A stretch of DNA of 64,000 nucleotides, taken from positions 177,803 to 241,802 of the forward strand of contig JBMOQX010000053.1 in assembly GCA_049322755.1 (NCBI GenBank). Direction: 5' to 3'. Position numbers and translations under genes: made by a program. Below are positions 43,694 through 53,204 of the stretch, one piece after another. The DNA is from DATIUV01 sp049322755. GTDB lineage: Bacteria; Pseudomonadota; Gammaproteobacteria; Burkholderiales; UBA6910. The notes beneath the pieces were generated by a model. That model worked only from the letters and a program-made list of their open reading frames with translations. It had not been told where the DNA came from and ran no database searches. Position 1 is the first letter of the stretch. Each line of letters starts with the position of its first letter.

Positions 43694-44604
43694 CAGTCGA
43701 ATCCCAGCAGATCGAAGATGTCGCGGTCCTTCATCGGCTCGGCCACCAGCGGATCGGTGCCGGCCCACAGCGCCGCGGCGAGCCGCAGATATTCCTGCTG
43801 CACGGCCTCCAGCTCGGACGAGGGCTCCATCTCGAACAGCGTCGATTTCTTCAGGCGGCTGCGGCGGATCACGTCCAGGTCGGGGAAGTGGGCCATGGTC
43901 TTCAGCCCCACCTGGCCGTTGAAGCGGTCGATCTGGTCGGTGCCGGCGCTGCGGTTGGCGATGACACCGCCCAGGCGCACGTTGTAGTTCTTGGACTTCG
44001 CCAGGATCGCCGCGACGATGCGGTTCATGGCGAAGATCGAGTCGAAATCGTTGGCCGCCACGATCAGCGCACGGTCGGCGTGCTGCAGCGGCGCGGCGAA
44101 GCCGCCGCATACCACGTCGCCCAGCACGTCGAAGATCACCACGTCGGTGTCGTCCAGCAGGTGATGCTCCTTGAGCAGCTTCACCGTCTGGCCGACGACG
44201 TAGCCGCCGCAGCCGGTGCCGGCCGGTGGACCGCCGGCCTCGACGCACATCACCCCGTTGTAGCCTTCGTAGACGAAGTCCTCGGGCCGCAGCTCCTCGG
44301 GATGGAAGTCCACCGACTCCAGCACGTCGATCACGGTCGGCATCAGCTTCTTGGTGAGCGTGAACGTGGAATCGTGCTTGGGATCGCAGCCGATCTGCAG
44401 CACGCGCTTGCCGAGCTTGGAGAACGCCACCGACAGGTTGGAGGATGTGGTGCTCTTGCCGATGCCGCCCTTGCCGTAGACCGCGAACACCTTGGCGGTG
44501 CCGATCTTCACGCCCGGGTCCGGCTGCACCTGCACGCTACCGTCGCCGTCGGGGCGCGACGGCTGTTTTCTCAGCGATGACAGGGGGACGGTGGAGACAT
44601 TCAT
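43693..44604 (-). CDS. bchL: Light-independent protochlorophyllide reductase iron protein BchL
   Basis: 303 residues. NifH-like: VYGKGGIGKSTTSSNLS (P-loop near residues 43-51), GCDPKHDSTFTL, cluster cysteines in AGTGCGGYVVG and GDVVCGGFAAPL. It delivers electrons to BchNB for dark reduction of ring D. ATG 44604 (MNVSTVPLSS) chosen; a frame extending to 44703 runs into duplicated contig-end sequence and is an artefact. Confidence 0.97.
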   Translation of the reverse strand: MNVSTVPLSSLRKQPSRPDGDGSVQVQPDPGVKIGTAKVFAVYGKGGIGKSTTSSNLSVAFSKLGKRVLQIGCDPKHDSTFTLTKKLMPTVIDVLESVDFHPEELRPEDFVYEGYNGVMCVEAGGPPAGTGCGGYVVGQTVKLLKEHHLLDDTDVVIFDVLGDVVCGGFAAPLQHADRALIVAANDFDSIFAMNRIVAAILAKSKNYNVRLGGVIANRSAGTDQIDRFNGQVGLKTMAHFPDLDVIRRSRLKKSTLFEMEPSSELEAVQQEYLRLAAALWAGTDPLVAEPMKDRDIFDLLGFD

Positions 44605-44668
44605 TCGAAGTTTTCCTTTTTTAAGCGGCGGCCGACTCTGCAACAGGCAGCGGATGGCGACCCGCAGC

Positions 44669-44902
44669 GCGTCGGCGGCCGGCCGCGCTCGATTGGCTCG
44701 CACGTTCCGAGGCTCGGTATCTCACGCGGCCGCCTNNNNNNNNNNNNNNNNNNNNNNNNNNNNNNNNNNNNNNNNNNNNNNNNNNNNNNNNNNNNNNNNN
44801 NNNNNNNNNNNNNNNNNNNNNNNNNNNNNNNNNNNGCGTCGGCGGCCGGCCGCGCTCGATTGGCTCGCACGTTCCGAGGCTCGGTATCTCACGCGGCCGC
44901 CT
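44669..44902. other. Scaffold gap flanked by a 67-base duplicated contig end
   Basis: 100 N (44736-44835) join two contigs. The 67 bases before the gap (44669-44735) and the 67 after it (44836-44902) are identical. The contigs therefore probably overlap and the duplication is not biological. Collapsing the two copies would leave about 117 bases between the bchH stop and the bchL start. Confidence 0.9.
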
Positions 44903-47900
44903 GGATTCCGACGCCTTCGACGCGGTCTTCCAGCTCGTCGCCGGCGCGCCGCAGCGCTTCGAGCACGCTCGGGTCGGGCGACCAGTAGCGCCGCTCGTGG
45001 GCTTCCAGCAGGCGGCTGGCCACCTTGGCCGAGGCGGTCGGGTTCAGCGCCGCCAGGCGCTCGCGCATTTCGGCGTCGAGCACGAAGGTCTGGGTCAGCT
45101 GCTGGTAGACCCACGGCGCCACCTGGCCGGTGGTGGCGGACCACCCCAGCGTGTTGGTGAGGTGGGTCTCGATCTGGCGCACGCCTTCGTAGCCGTGTTT
45201 GAGCATGCCCTCGTACCACTTCGGGTTGAGCATGCGGGTGCGGGTTTCCAGCGCCACCTGCTCGGCCAGCGTGCGCACCGTGCCCGCGCCCTGGGTCTGG
45301 TCGCTGATGTAGACCGGAACGCTGTCGCCCTTGGCGCGCCGAACGGCGCGGCTGATGCCGCCCAGGGTGTCGAAGTAATGGTCGACCGTGGTGACGCCCA
45401 GCTCCACCGAGTCCAGGTTCTGGTAGGCGAGCTGGACCCCGGCGAGGATGCTGGTGAGCAGCTCGGCGTGCCGCACCGGCCGGCCGTTCACGCCGTAGGC
45501 GAAGCACTTGCGCCGGGTGTAGGTCTCGGCCAGCTCGTCCTCGTCGTCCCAGCGGCTATTGTCGATCAGGTGGTTGACGTTGGAGCCGTACACGCCGTCG
45601 GCGTTGCTGAACACCCGCAGCGCGGCGGTTTCCAGATCGCCGCCGCGGGCCTGCTGGTAAGCGAGCGCGTGCTTGCGCACATAGTTGGATTCCTCCGGCT
45701 CGTCGGCGACGGCGGCGAGGAACGCCGCTTCCGCCAGCAGCCGCGTCTGCAACGGCATCAGGTCGCGGAAAATGCCCGACAGCGTCATGACCACGTCGAT
45801 GCGCGGCCGGCCCAGCTCCGCGAGCGGGATGAGCGTCGCGCCGGCCAGCCGGCCGTAGGTGTCGAAACGGGGCCGCGCGCCGAGCAGGGCCAGCGCCTGG
45901 GCGATGGGCCCGCCCTCGGTCTTCAGGTTGTCAGTGCCCCACAGCACCAGCGCCACCGACTCCGGCAGCGGGTTGCCCTCGGCCGTGTGGCGCGCCAGCA
46001 GGCGCGCCGCCTGACGCGCGCCGTCCTGGACCGCGAACGCGCTGGGGATGCGGAACGGGTCGAAGCCGTGCAGGTTGCGGCCGGTGGGCAGGATCGCCGG
46101 CGTGCGCAGCAAATCGCCGCCGGGGGCGGGGTGCACGAAACGGCCGTCCAGCGCGCGCAGGATCGCGGGGGTTTCGTGATCTTCGGCAAGCAGCCGGTCG
46201 GTGGCCGCCAGTTCCTGCAGCAGGGCCAGCGTGGACTCCCGGGATGCGTCACCGGCGTCTTCCAGCGCTTGCTCGGGCGAGCGGCCTTGCACCAGGGCCT
46301 CGATCACGGCGCGCTCGGGATGCGCGCCGTGGGAGGCTTCCGCCACCGCCAGCAGCATGTCGACGCGCTCCGCGGGGGAGGGCGGCTCGCCCACCACGTG
46401 CAGTCCGCAGGGAATCAGCGTCGACTCCAGTTCCGCCACCGCCAGCGCCAATGCGGCGATGCGCGCCTCGGCGTCAGCCGGCCACGCCGGCTCCGCGTCG
46501 GTCAGGTCCAGCGCGGCCGCCTGCGCCTGGATCAGCGCCGCCAGCTCGCCACGATCCACCGCGGTCTCGGGAGAAAGCCCGCGCCAGTGGTCCAGCGACG
46601 CCTTCAGGTCGACGAGTCCGCGATACAGTCCGGCGTGGGCCACCGGCGGTGTCAGGTAGCTGATCAGGGTGGCCGCGGCGCGCCGCTTGGCGATGGTGCC
46701 TTCGGACGGGTTGTTGGACGCATAAAGGTAGAGGTTCGGAAGGTCACCGATCAGCCGCTCCGGCCAGCACGCCCCGGACATGCCGGTCTGTTTGCCGGGC
46801 ATGAATTCCAGCGCGCCGTGGGTCCCGAAGTGCAGCACGGCGTGGGCGCCGAAATCCTCGCGCAGCCAGCGGTAGAAGGCGGAAAAGGCGTGGGTCGGCG
46901 CGAAGCCCTTCTCGAACAGCAGGCGCATCGGGTCGCCCTCGTAGCCGAACCCGGGCTGGACGCCGACGAAAACGTTGCCGAAGCGCTCGCCCAGCACGAA
47001 CAGCGATCCGCCGTCGCTTTGCTGCCGGCCCGGCGCCGGGCCCCACTGGGCTTCGATGTCGGCGAGCCAGCTTTCGCGCCGCACGTGGTCGTCCACGGCG
47101 ATGCGGGCATGGACGTTGGTCTGGGCGCCGAAACGCGCGGCGTTGCCGGTGACGATGCGCTCGCGCAGCGCGTCCACCGAATCGGGGACATCGACGGTGT
47201 AGCCCTCGGCGCGCAGCGCCAGCAGCGTGCGATGGAGCGAGGCGAACACCGAAAGGTGCGCAGCGGTGCCGGCGTTGCCGGCGTTGGGCGGGAAATTGAA
47301 CAGCACGATCCCCACCTTGCGCTCCCGCGGCGGCGTACGCCGCAGCGCGATCAGCTTGGCGACCCGGGCGGCCAGCGCCCGGCTGCGCTCGCCGTGGGCG
47401 CGCATGTCGCGCCCGCGCGTTCCCGTCGCCTTGGAGCGGCCGCCGAACACCATCGGCGCGGTGGAGCCGTCCAGTTCGGGAATCGCCACCATCATGGTGG
47501 ACTCGACCGGCAGCAGCCCGCGCTCGGACGCTTCCCATTGCTCCAGCGTCTGGAACTCCACCGGGTGCGCGGCAAGGTAGGGCACGTCCAGCGCCGCCAG
47601 CATGGCTTCCGCCGCCTTGGCGTCGTTGTAAGCCGGGCCGCCCACGAGCGAGAAGCCGGTGAGGGAGACGACCGCGTCCACACTCGCGCGGCCGTCCTTC
47701 ATGAAGAAGGTTTCCACTGCGGGGCGCGCGTCGAGCCCGCTGGCGAAAGCCGGGATGACATCGAGGCCGCGGGCCTCGATCGCGGCGATCACGCCGTCGT
47801 AATGCCCGGCGTTGCCGGCGAGGACGTAGGAGCGCATCACCAGCAGGCCCACCCGGCCGCGGGCGGCACCGGCCGCCGGCAGGCGCTCGGCACGGGCGGC

Positions 47901-48611
47901 GATGCGGCCCGCCATGCGTGGGTGGTAGACGCCGAGCTCGGGATACTGCGCCGGCAGGCTGGATTTCAGTGTGCCGCGCAGACGGCTGCGCGGGCCGTCG
48001 GCGTAGCGGTCCACCAGGAAGCGCACCAGGTTGGCGACGTTGTCGTCGGAGCCGGCGAGCCAGTACTGCAAGGTGAGGAAGTACGCGCGCACGTCCTGGG
48101 CGGTGCCTGGGATGAAGCGCAGGATCTGGGGGATCCGCCGCAGCATTTTCAGCTGCTGCGCGCCGGCGCTGCCGGGGCGGCCCTTGTCCTGGCCACGGCT
48201 GCCGCGCAGGCGCTTGAGCCACGCCATGGCGCCGCCCTGGGAGCCGTCCATGTTGAACCGGCCGATGCGCGTGAGCTTGACCACTTCCCCCGCCGACATG
48301 CAGCCGATCATGGCGTCGCAGTGGTCGCGCCGCGCCTGCAGCGCCGGCAGCACCGCCTGGATGTGGTCCTCCATGAACAGCATCGTGGCGATGACGATGT
48401 CGCCCTGGGCGATGTCGGCGCGACAGCGTTCGAGCGCAGCCGGATCGTCGCCCCACTCGGCGGCGGCGTGCAGCGACAGGCGCAGGCCCGGCAGCTCGCG
48501 CAGCAGCTGATGCTGGGCACGCTCGGTGGCGCTGGCCAAGTGGCTGTCCAGCGTCACGATCACCACCCGCACGGGGGTGGGATCAGCGGCCGAAATGGGC
48601 TTTGGCTTCAT
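44889..48611 (-). CDS. bchH: Magnesium chelatase catalytic subunit BchH
   Basis: 1240 residues, the usual size. This porphyrin-binding subunit receives Mg with BchI/BchD help. Visible blocks include FMEDHIQAVLPALQARRDHCDAMIGCMSAGEVVKLTR (key MIGCMSAGEV), HFGTHGALEFMPGKQTGMSG, NNPSEGTIAKRRA and NVNHLIDNSRWDDEDELAETY. The C-terminal end lies beside the scaffold gap, but the frame, stop (44889-44891) and family ending look intact. Its start overlaps bchB by 29 bases. Confidence 0.97.
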   Translation of the reverse strand: MKPKPISAADPTPVRVVIVTLDSHLASATERAQHQLLRELPGLRLSLHAAAEWGDDPAALERCRADIAQGDIVIATMLFMEDHIQAVLPALQARRDHCDAMIGCMSAGEVVKLTRIGRFNMDGSQGGAMAWLKRLRGSRGQDKGRPGSAGAQQLKMLRRIPQILRFIPGTAQDVRAYFLTLQYWLAGSDDNVANLVRFLVDRYADGPRSRLRGTLKSSLPAQYPELGVYHPRMAGRIAARAERLPAAGAARGRVGLLVMRSYVLAGNAGHYDGVIAAIEARGLDVIPAFASGLDARPAVETFFMKDGRASVDAVVSLTGFSLVGGPAYNDAKAAEAMLAALDVPYLAAHPVEFQTLEQWEASERGLLPVESTMMVAIPELDGSTAPMVFGGRSKATGTRGRDMRAHGERSRALAARVAKLIALRRTPPRERKVGIVLFNFPPNAGNAGTAAHLSVFASLHRTLLALRAEGYTVDVPDSVDALRERIVTGNAARFGAQTNVHARIAVDDHVRRESWLADIEAQWGPAPGRQQSDGGSLFVLGERFGNVFVGVQPGFGYEGDPMRLLFEKGFAPTHAFSAFYRWLREDFGAHAVLHFGTHGALEFMPGKQTGMSGACWPERLIGDLPNLYLYASNNPSEGTIAKRRAAATLISYLTPPVAHAGLYRGLVDLKASLDHWRGLSPETAVDRGELAALIQAQAAALDLTDAEPAWPADAEARIAALALAVAELESTLIPCGLHVVGEPPSPAERVDMLLAVAEASHGAHPERAVIEALVQGRSPEQALEDAGDASRESTLALLQELAATDRLLAEDHETPAILRALDGRFVHPAPGGDLLRTPAILPTGRNLHGFDPFRIPSAFAVQDGARQAARLLARHTAEGNPLPESVALVLWGTDNLKTEGGPIAQALALLGARPRFDTYGRLAGATLIPLAELGRPRIDVVMTLSGIFRDLMPLQTRLLAEAAFLAAVADEPEESNYVRKHALAYQQARGGDLETAALRVFSNADGVYGSNVNHLIDNSRWDDEDELAETYTRRKCFAYGVNGRPVRHAELLTSILAGVQLAYQNLDSVELGVTTVDHYFDTLGGISRAVRRAKGDSVPVYISDQTQGAGTVRTLAEQVALETRTRMLNPKWYEGMLKHGYEGVRQIETHLTNTLGWSATTGQVAPWVYQQLTQTFVLDAEMRERLAALNPTASAKVASRLLEAHERRYWSPDPSVLEALRRAGDELEDRVEGVGIQAAA

Positions 48612-50187
48612 ACAGCGTATCGACCGTGATGACCTCGACGCCGCGCTCCCGGGCGAAGCGCTCGGTATTGCGTCGCGCCTTGCCGCGCGCGAAGAACGGG
48701 ATTTTCTTCAGCTCCAGCTCGCCTTCCGCGGTCCACGGCGGGGCGCCCGACACCAGCATCGCGTCCGCCACGGCGGCGGCAACCGCGCCGGGTGTGGCGG
48801 CGCGCGGCGCCTGGCGCCCGGCCGTGGGCAGGTGCGACGCGGCGGCGTCGTCGTGGAACTCGAAGTCCTCGCGGAACATCGCCAGCAGGTGCTCCTCGAG
48901 CCCCATCAACAGCGGATGGATCCAGGTGTCGAACAGGACGTTGGCGCCCTCGAAGCCGTAGACCGGGCTGTAGCGGGCGGGCACGTCCTGCACGTGGATC
49001 GGCGCCGAGATCACCGCGCAGGCGATGCCGAGGCGCTTGGCGATGTGCCGCTCCATCTGGGTGCCGAGCACCAGCTCCGGCGCAGCGTCGCGGATGGCGG
49101 CTTCCACCGCCAGGTAATCGTCGCTGATGAGCGCCTCGATGCCGTAAGTGGCGGCGGCGTCGCGCACGTCGCGCGCGAACTCGCGGCTGTAGGTGCCCAG
49201 GCCGACGACGGTGAAACCCATTTCCTCCTTCGCCACCCGCGCCGTGGCGATGGCGTGGGTGGCGTCGGCGAAAATGAACACGCGCTTGCCGGTGAGATAG
49301 GTGGAGTCCACCGAGCGTGCGTACCACGGCAGCCGCGACTGCAACGCGCCGCTGCCGGGATGCTCGCGCGCCAGCACCGGCGCGGGATCGACGCCGGCGA
49401 GCGCCGCGACTTCGGCGATGAAGTCGCGGGTGGCGCCCACGCCCAGCGGAATGGTTCTGGTGTGCGGCATTCCGAACGCCCGCTGCAGCCACGCGGCGGT
49501 AGCGCGCGCCACTTCGGGGTAGAGATCGACGTTGAAGTCGGCGTCGGGGATGCGGCGCAGGTCGTCCGGGTTCGCCCCCAGCGGTGCCACGACGTTGACG
49601 TCGACGCCGAGCTGCGCGAGCAGGCGGGTGATCTCGACGACGTCGTCGCGGCAGCGGAAGCCCAGCAGGGTCGGGCCCAGCAAGTTGGCGCGGGGCCGGC
49701 GGCCGGCGGGACGCGCCGCGGGCGGTGTGCCCGGGGCGGGAATGCGCTCGGCGAGCAGGGTGCGGGTCAGGTGGTACAGCGTTTCCGCCGCGCCCCAGTT
49801 CTCCTTCTTGGAGTAGGCCGGCAGCTCCAGCGGCACCACCGGGACCGGCAGGCCCATCGAGACGCCCAGCGTTCCCGCCTGGTCCTGGATCAGCTCCGCC
49901 GTGCACGACTCGCCCACCAGCAGGGCCTTGGGCCGGAAGCGCTCGTAAGCCTCGGCCACCGCGGTCTTCACCAGGTTGGCGGTGTTGCCGCCGAGGTCGC
50001 GCGCCTGGAACGTGGTGTAGGTGACCGGCGGGCGACGGTCCTGGCGCTCGATCATGGTGAACAGCAGGTCCGCGTAGGTGTCGCCCTGGGGCGCGTGCAG
50101 CACGTAGTGCACGTCGCGCATCGAGCTGGCGACGCGCATGGCGCCGACGTGGGGCGGTCCTTCGTAGGTCCAGAGCGTCAGCTGCAT
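48583..50187 (-). CDS. bchB: Light-independent protochlorophyllide reductase subunit B
   Basis: 534 residues, NifK-like. MQLTLWTYEGPPHVGAMRVA is the typical start. YVLHAPQGDTYADLLFTM includes the unusual Asp ligand region of the NB cluster, and the C-terminal WTAEGELELKKIPFFARGKAR...TERFARE is the BchB tail that contacts substrate. It forms the catalytic heterotetramer with BchN. It lies 9 bases after bchN and overlaps the bchH start. Confidence 0.97.
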   Translation of the reverse strand: MQLTLWTYEGPPHVGAMRVASSMRDVHYVLHAPQGDTYADLLFTMIERQDRRPPVTYTTFQARDLGGNTANLVKTAVAEAYERFRPKALLVGESCTAELIQDQAGTLGVSMGLPVPVVPLELPAYSKKENWGAAETLYHLTRTLLAERIPAPGTPPAARPAGRRPRANLLGPTLLGFRCRDDVVEITRLLAQLGVDVNVVAPLGANPDDLRRIPDADFNVDLYPEVARATAAWLQRAFGMPHTRTIPLGVGATRDFIAEVAALAGVDPAPVLAREHPGSGALQSRLPWYARSVDSTYLTGKRVFIFADATHAIATARVAKEEMGFTVVGLGTYSREFARDVRDAAATYGIEALISDDYLAVEAAIRDAAPELVLGTQMERHIAKRLGIACAVISAPIHVQDVPARYSPVYGFEGANVLFDTWIHPLLMGLEEHLLAMFREDFEFHDDAAASHLPTAGRQAPRAATPGAVAAAVADAMLVSGAPPWTAEGELELKKIPFFARGKARRNTERFARERGVEVITVDTLYEAKAHFGR

Positions 50188-50196
50188 GCCCTGCTC

Positions 50197-51480
50197 CTAG
50201 ACCGCCAGCCGGGCGCGCCGCTCGAGCGGGCGCGCGAAGATTTCGGCCAGGTCCGCGGCCTGTTCGTAGCCGTGGATCGGCGTGAACACCAGCTCGATGG
50301 ACCACTTGGTGGCGTAGCCTTCCGCTTCCAGCGGATTGGCGAGGCCCAGGCCGCAGACGGTCAGGTCCGGCCGCGCGGCGCGCACACGGTCCAGCTGGCG
50401 CTCGACGTGCTGGCCCTCGCTCAACACCGCCGTTGACGGCAGCAGCGGCAGCTCGGCCACCACCATCTGGCGATCCAGGTAGGGTGTGCCGATCTCCACC
50501 AGCTCCATGCCCAGTTCCCGGTGCAGGAAGCGCCCGATCGGTATTTCGAGCTGCGAGTCGGGCATCAGGAACACGCTCTTGCCGGCGAGGTGTTCGCGAT
50601 GGCGCGCCAGCGCGTTGCGTACCCGCCGGGCCAGCGGGTCCGTGACCCGCAGGAAGCGCTGGCCGTCGACGTTCCACTCGACCGCCGCTGCCGCCAGCCA
50701 CGCGCTGGTGCCCTCGGCACCGAACGGGTACGGCGCGGCCAGCAGCCGGGCGCCCCGGGCGGTGAGGGCGCGTACGGTCTCGCCGTTGAACGGCTGGGCG
50801 GACAGCAGGACCGTATTCGGACCCACCGGCGGCAGATCCGCGGCCCGCCGTGCGGGCAGGAAGCGCACCGGGCCGATGCCCAGCTGCTCGAAGCAGCGCC
50901 GGAACTGGTCCTCGACGACGTCGGCCAGGCAACCCACCACCAGCAGCTGCTTGTCGTCGGTGCCCGGCAGCACCGGCACCATCGCGCGCAGCGCGTTGTC
51001 CTCGCCCTGCGTGAAGGTGGTTTCGATCCCCGATCCGGAGTAATCGAGCACCCGCACCTTGGGAAACAGGCGCGCATTGAGGCGCTCCGCGGCCTTGGCC
51101 AGGTCCAGCTTGATGACTTCGGAAGGACACGAGCCCACCAGGAACAGCGTGCCGATGTCGGGCCGCCGCTCCAGCAGCGTGACGCAGATGCGGTCCAGCT
51201 CGTCGTTGGCGTCGGCCAGGCCGGCCAGGTCGCGGTCGGTGAGGACGGCGGTGCCGAAGCGCGGCTCCGCGAAGATCATGACGCCGGCCGCCGACTGGAT
51301 CAGGTGCGCGCAGGTGCGCGAGCCCACCACCAGGAAGAAGGCGTCCTGCATTTTCCGATGCAGCCAGACGATCCCCGTGAGTCCGCAGAACACCTCGCGC
51401 TGTCCGCGCTCCCGCAGCACCGGCAGATCGGAGCAGCCGGGCGCGGCGGTGGAGCGGGGAATGGCGCTCAGATCGGTCAT
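50197..51480 (-). CDS. bchN: Light-independent protochlorophyllide reductase subunit N
   Basis: 427 residues, NifD-like. Cluster cysteines at C32 (REVFCGLTG), C57 (GSRTCAHLI) and C118 (VGSCPSEVIKLDL) are visible. KLDLAKAAERLNARLFPKVRVLDYSGSGIETTFTQGEDNALRAMVP (key YSGSGIETTFTQGED) is diagnostic. It joins BchB. The start overlaps the bchF stop (ATGA). Confidence 0.97.
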   Translation of the reverse strand: MTDLSAIPRSTAAPGCSDLPVLRERGQREVFCGLTGIVWLHRKMQDAFFLVVGSRTCAHLIQSAAGVMIFAEPRFGTAVLTDRDLAGLADANDELDRICVTLLERRPDIGTLFLVGSCPSEVIKLDLAKAAERLNARLFPKVRVLDYSGSGIETTFTQGEDNALRAMVPVLPGTDDKQLLVVGCLADVVEDQFRRCFEQLGIGPVRFLPARRAADLPPVGPNTVLLSAQPFNGETVRALTARGARLLAAPYPFGAEGTSAWLAAAAVEWNVDGQRFLRVTDPLARRVRNALARHREHLAGKSVFLMPDSQLEIPIGRFLHRELGMELVEIGTPYLDRQMVVAELPLLPSTAVLSEGQHVERQLDRVRAARPDLTVCGLGLANPLEAEGYATKWSIELVFTPIHGYEQAADLAEIFARPLERRARLAV

Positions 51481-52019
51481 TCGGTGACCGCCAGGGCGTC
51501 GGGGGTGCGGGGCGGCTCCGCCTCGACCGAGCGAACCGCCGGGAGCGGCTGGCGCCGCGCGGTGCGCAGTTTAAACAGGAACTGCGTTGCATTGACCACA
51601 TACGCGGCGTACGCTGCCAATGCCAGATGCATCTGTTCACGTGTGTCCAGGACACCTGTCACCAGAGCGGCGAGGTAGGCGGTGTGTAAGGCGAGGACCA
51701 GCATGCTGACCATGTCCTCCCAGAAAAAAGGCCGGGCAAATAGGTAGCGTCCGAACACGTCCTTCTCCCAGATCGAGCCCGTGACCATGATCGTGTACAG
51801 CACCAGGGTCTTGATCACGATCGAGGCGGTCGCCCAGGCCAGGCCCTCGCCGGTCGCGAGATAGTTCAGTACCAGCCCAAGACTTACAAGGAAAACAAAG
51901 AATTGGAACGCCGCGAGCACCCCTTGCACCAAAGTCCACGGGGACGCGTCGCGTCGCCGGCGTTCTGCCGGGGTGTAAAGAAGCTGTTGCGCCGCCTTCC
52001 GGGACCGCCGCTGGTGCAT
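51477..52019 (-). CDS. bchF: 2-vinyl bacteriochlorophyllide hydratase BchF
   Basis: 180 residues with four hydrophobic helices. YTPAERRRRDASPWTLVQGVLA, MVTGSIWEKDVFGRYLFA and FFWEDMVSMLVLALHTAYL are typical of BchF. It hydrates the C3 vinyl group of chlorophyllide or the C3-vinyl intermediate, ahead of BchC. First gene of the long leftward operon bchFNBHLM-lhaA-puhABC-acsF-puhE. A TTGACA-N17-TAGATT promoter lies about 36 bases upstream. Confidence 0.95.
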   Translation of the reverse strand: MHQRRSRKAAQQLLYTPAERRRRDASPWTLVQGVLAAFQFFVFLVSLGLVLNYLATGEGLAWATASIVIKTLVLYTIMVTGSIWEKDVFGRYLFARPFFWEDMVSMLVLALHTAYLAALVTGVLDTREQMHLALAAYAAYVVNATQFLFKLRTARRQPLPAVRSVEAEPPRTPDALAVTE

Positions 52020-52054
52020 CGCGTTGCCCTCCTGCGTGCTACCCTATGTCAAAG

Positions 52055-52083
52055 AATCTAGACTGCTTGATACGTAATGTCAA
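52055..52083 (-). promoter_or_regulatory. bchF operon promoter
   Basis: On the minus strand TTGACA (52078-52083), 17 bases, TAGATT (52055-52060), 36 bases from the bchF start. The -35 is perfect and the -10 matches 4 of 6. TGT-N12-ACT (52047-52064) and TGA-N12-ACA (52068-52085) half-consensus PpsR sites overlap it, consistent with repression. Confidence 0.65.
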
Positions 52084-52095
52084 CATTGCATAACG
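52078..52095. promoter_or_regulatory. Candidate PpsR/CrtJ operator between bchF and aerR
   Basis: TGT (52078-52080), 12 bases, ACG (52093-52095). It covers the -35 of the bchF promoter. Together with the two weaker overlapping sites it makes a cluster in the AT-rich divergent region. The ACG right half matches the variant at bchO/bchI and bchG. Confidence 0.45.
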
Positions 52096-52105
52096 TAAAT
52101 AATAC

Positions 52106-52134
52106 TTGACATCCTAAGCCGGAAAGTCTAATTA
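52106..52134 (+). promoter_or_regulatory. aerR-ppsR promoter
   Basis: TTGACA (52106-52111), 17 bases, TAATTA (52129-52134): a good sigma-70 promoter reading toward aerR, about 140 bases from its ATG. The long leader (52135-52275) has no other recognised element. Confidence 0.6.
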
Positions 52135-52275
52135 AAAGTGTCGCTGCACTGCCTGCACTGCCGGGTTTCCGGCGTGCCACCGGTCCCCCGATCCTGGGTT
52201 GTCCCGGTTCGAGGGAACTTGCCCCTAGTCCAAAAGCGCGGGTGGAACCGCGCGACTTTTTAAGGGAGGGAGCCA

Positions 52276-53181
52276 ATGGCTGGCCTGAGACAGCGCTACG
52301 AGGACCGGGAGTACTGGGAGGACGCGGAGGACATGCTGCGGGACCAGCGGTCGGTCGCTGAAACGGCGCCGGTGGTGGACCCGGATCCCATCGAGGATTC
52401 CATCGGCCGCCTCACCCACGCCATCGAGGTCGAGATCATCCCGCGCCTGATCCTGGCGCGGCGGGCGCTGCCCCAGCCCCAGGGGCTGGCCGACGCCGCG
52501 CTCGGGCGCAATGCGCCAAGCGCCGGCGACATCACCGAGTTCACCCGTCTGGTACTGGCCCACGATGTCGGCGTGGCGACCGCCTACGTCGAGGCGTTGC
52601 GGGGCCGGGGCGTCGCCCTGGAGGCGGTGTTTCTGGATCTGCTGGCGCCGGCCGCGAGGCAGCTGGGAGACCTCTGGAACGACGACCTGTGCGATTTCAC
52701 CGAGGTCACCGTCGGCGTCTGGCGGCTGCACCAGGTGGTGCGGGAGTTCAGCACCGGGGCCCGACCCGACGCCCGCGCCGGGGAGCAGGGCCGGCGCGCG
52801 CTGCTGGTGGCGCTGCCGGGCGAGCAGCATACCTTCGGGCTGGTGCTGCTGGCGGAGTTTTTCCGGCGTGCGAGCTGGGACGTCTGGAGCGGGCCGGTGG
52901 CCTCCAGCGGCGAGATGTTGGGTCTGGTCGGCGCCGAGTGGTTCGGCGTGGTGGGCCTGTCGATCAGCTGCAGCGGCCAGCTGCAGGGGCTGGCGGCGGA
53001 AATCCACGCCATCCGCCGTGCCTCCCGCAACCGGGCCGTGGGCGTCATGGTGGGCGGGTCCGTGTTCATCGACCATCCCGAACTGGTGGCGCTGGTGGGC
53101 GCGGACGCGACCGCGGTGGACGGGCGACAGGCGACGGCGCAGGCGGACAGCCTGCTGGCGCTGATGGCGAGCCACGGTTGA
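52276..53181 (+). CDS. aerR: AerR/PpaA B12-binding photosynthesis regulator
   Basis: 301 residues. The N-terminal region is acidic. Residues 85-165 form the B12-binding helical cap with LGDLWNDDLCDFTEVTVG. Residues 175-295 form a cobalamin-binding Rossmann-like domain with the ligand His185 in GEQHTFG (E-x-H-x-x-G) and GLSISCSGQL. AerR binds cobalamin, responds to light and modulates CrtJ/PpsR. It is directly upstream of ppsR, as in other purple bacteria. Confidence 0.9.
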   Translation: MAGLRQRYEDREYWEDAEDMLRDQRSVAETAPVVDPDPIEDSIGRLTHAIEVEIIPRLILARRALPQPQGLADAALGRNAPSAGDITEFTRLVLAHDVGVATAYVEALRGRGVALEAVFLDLLAPAARQLGDLWNDDLCDFTEVTVGVWRLHQVVREFSTGARPDARAGEQGRRALLVALPGEQHTFGLVLLAEFFRRASWDVWSGPVASSGEMLGLVGAEWFGVVGLSISCSGQLQGLAAEIHAIRRASRNRAVGVMVGGSVFIDHPELVALVGADATAVDGRQATAQADSLLALMASHG

Positions 53182-53204
53182 CACCTTCGCGGGAGCCGGC
53201 GGGA

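Noticed and set aside
43693..44703. BchL start at 44703
   Set aside because: The extra 33 residues come from the duplicated contig-end sequence, and the ATG at 44604 fits the family.
44997..48629. A 1210-codon open frame on the plus strand
   Set aside because: It is exactly antisense to bchH; high-GC codon use leaves the opposite strand open. The product is low-complexity His/Gln/Arg-rich with no family signature.
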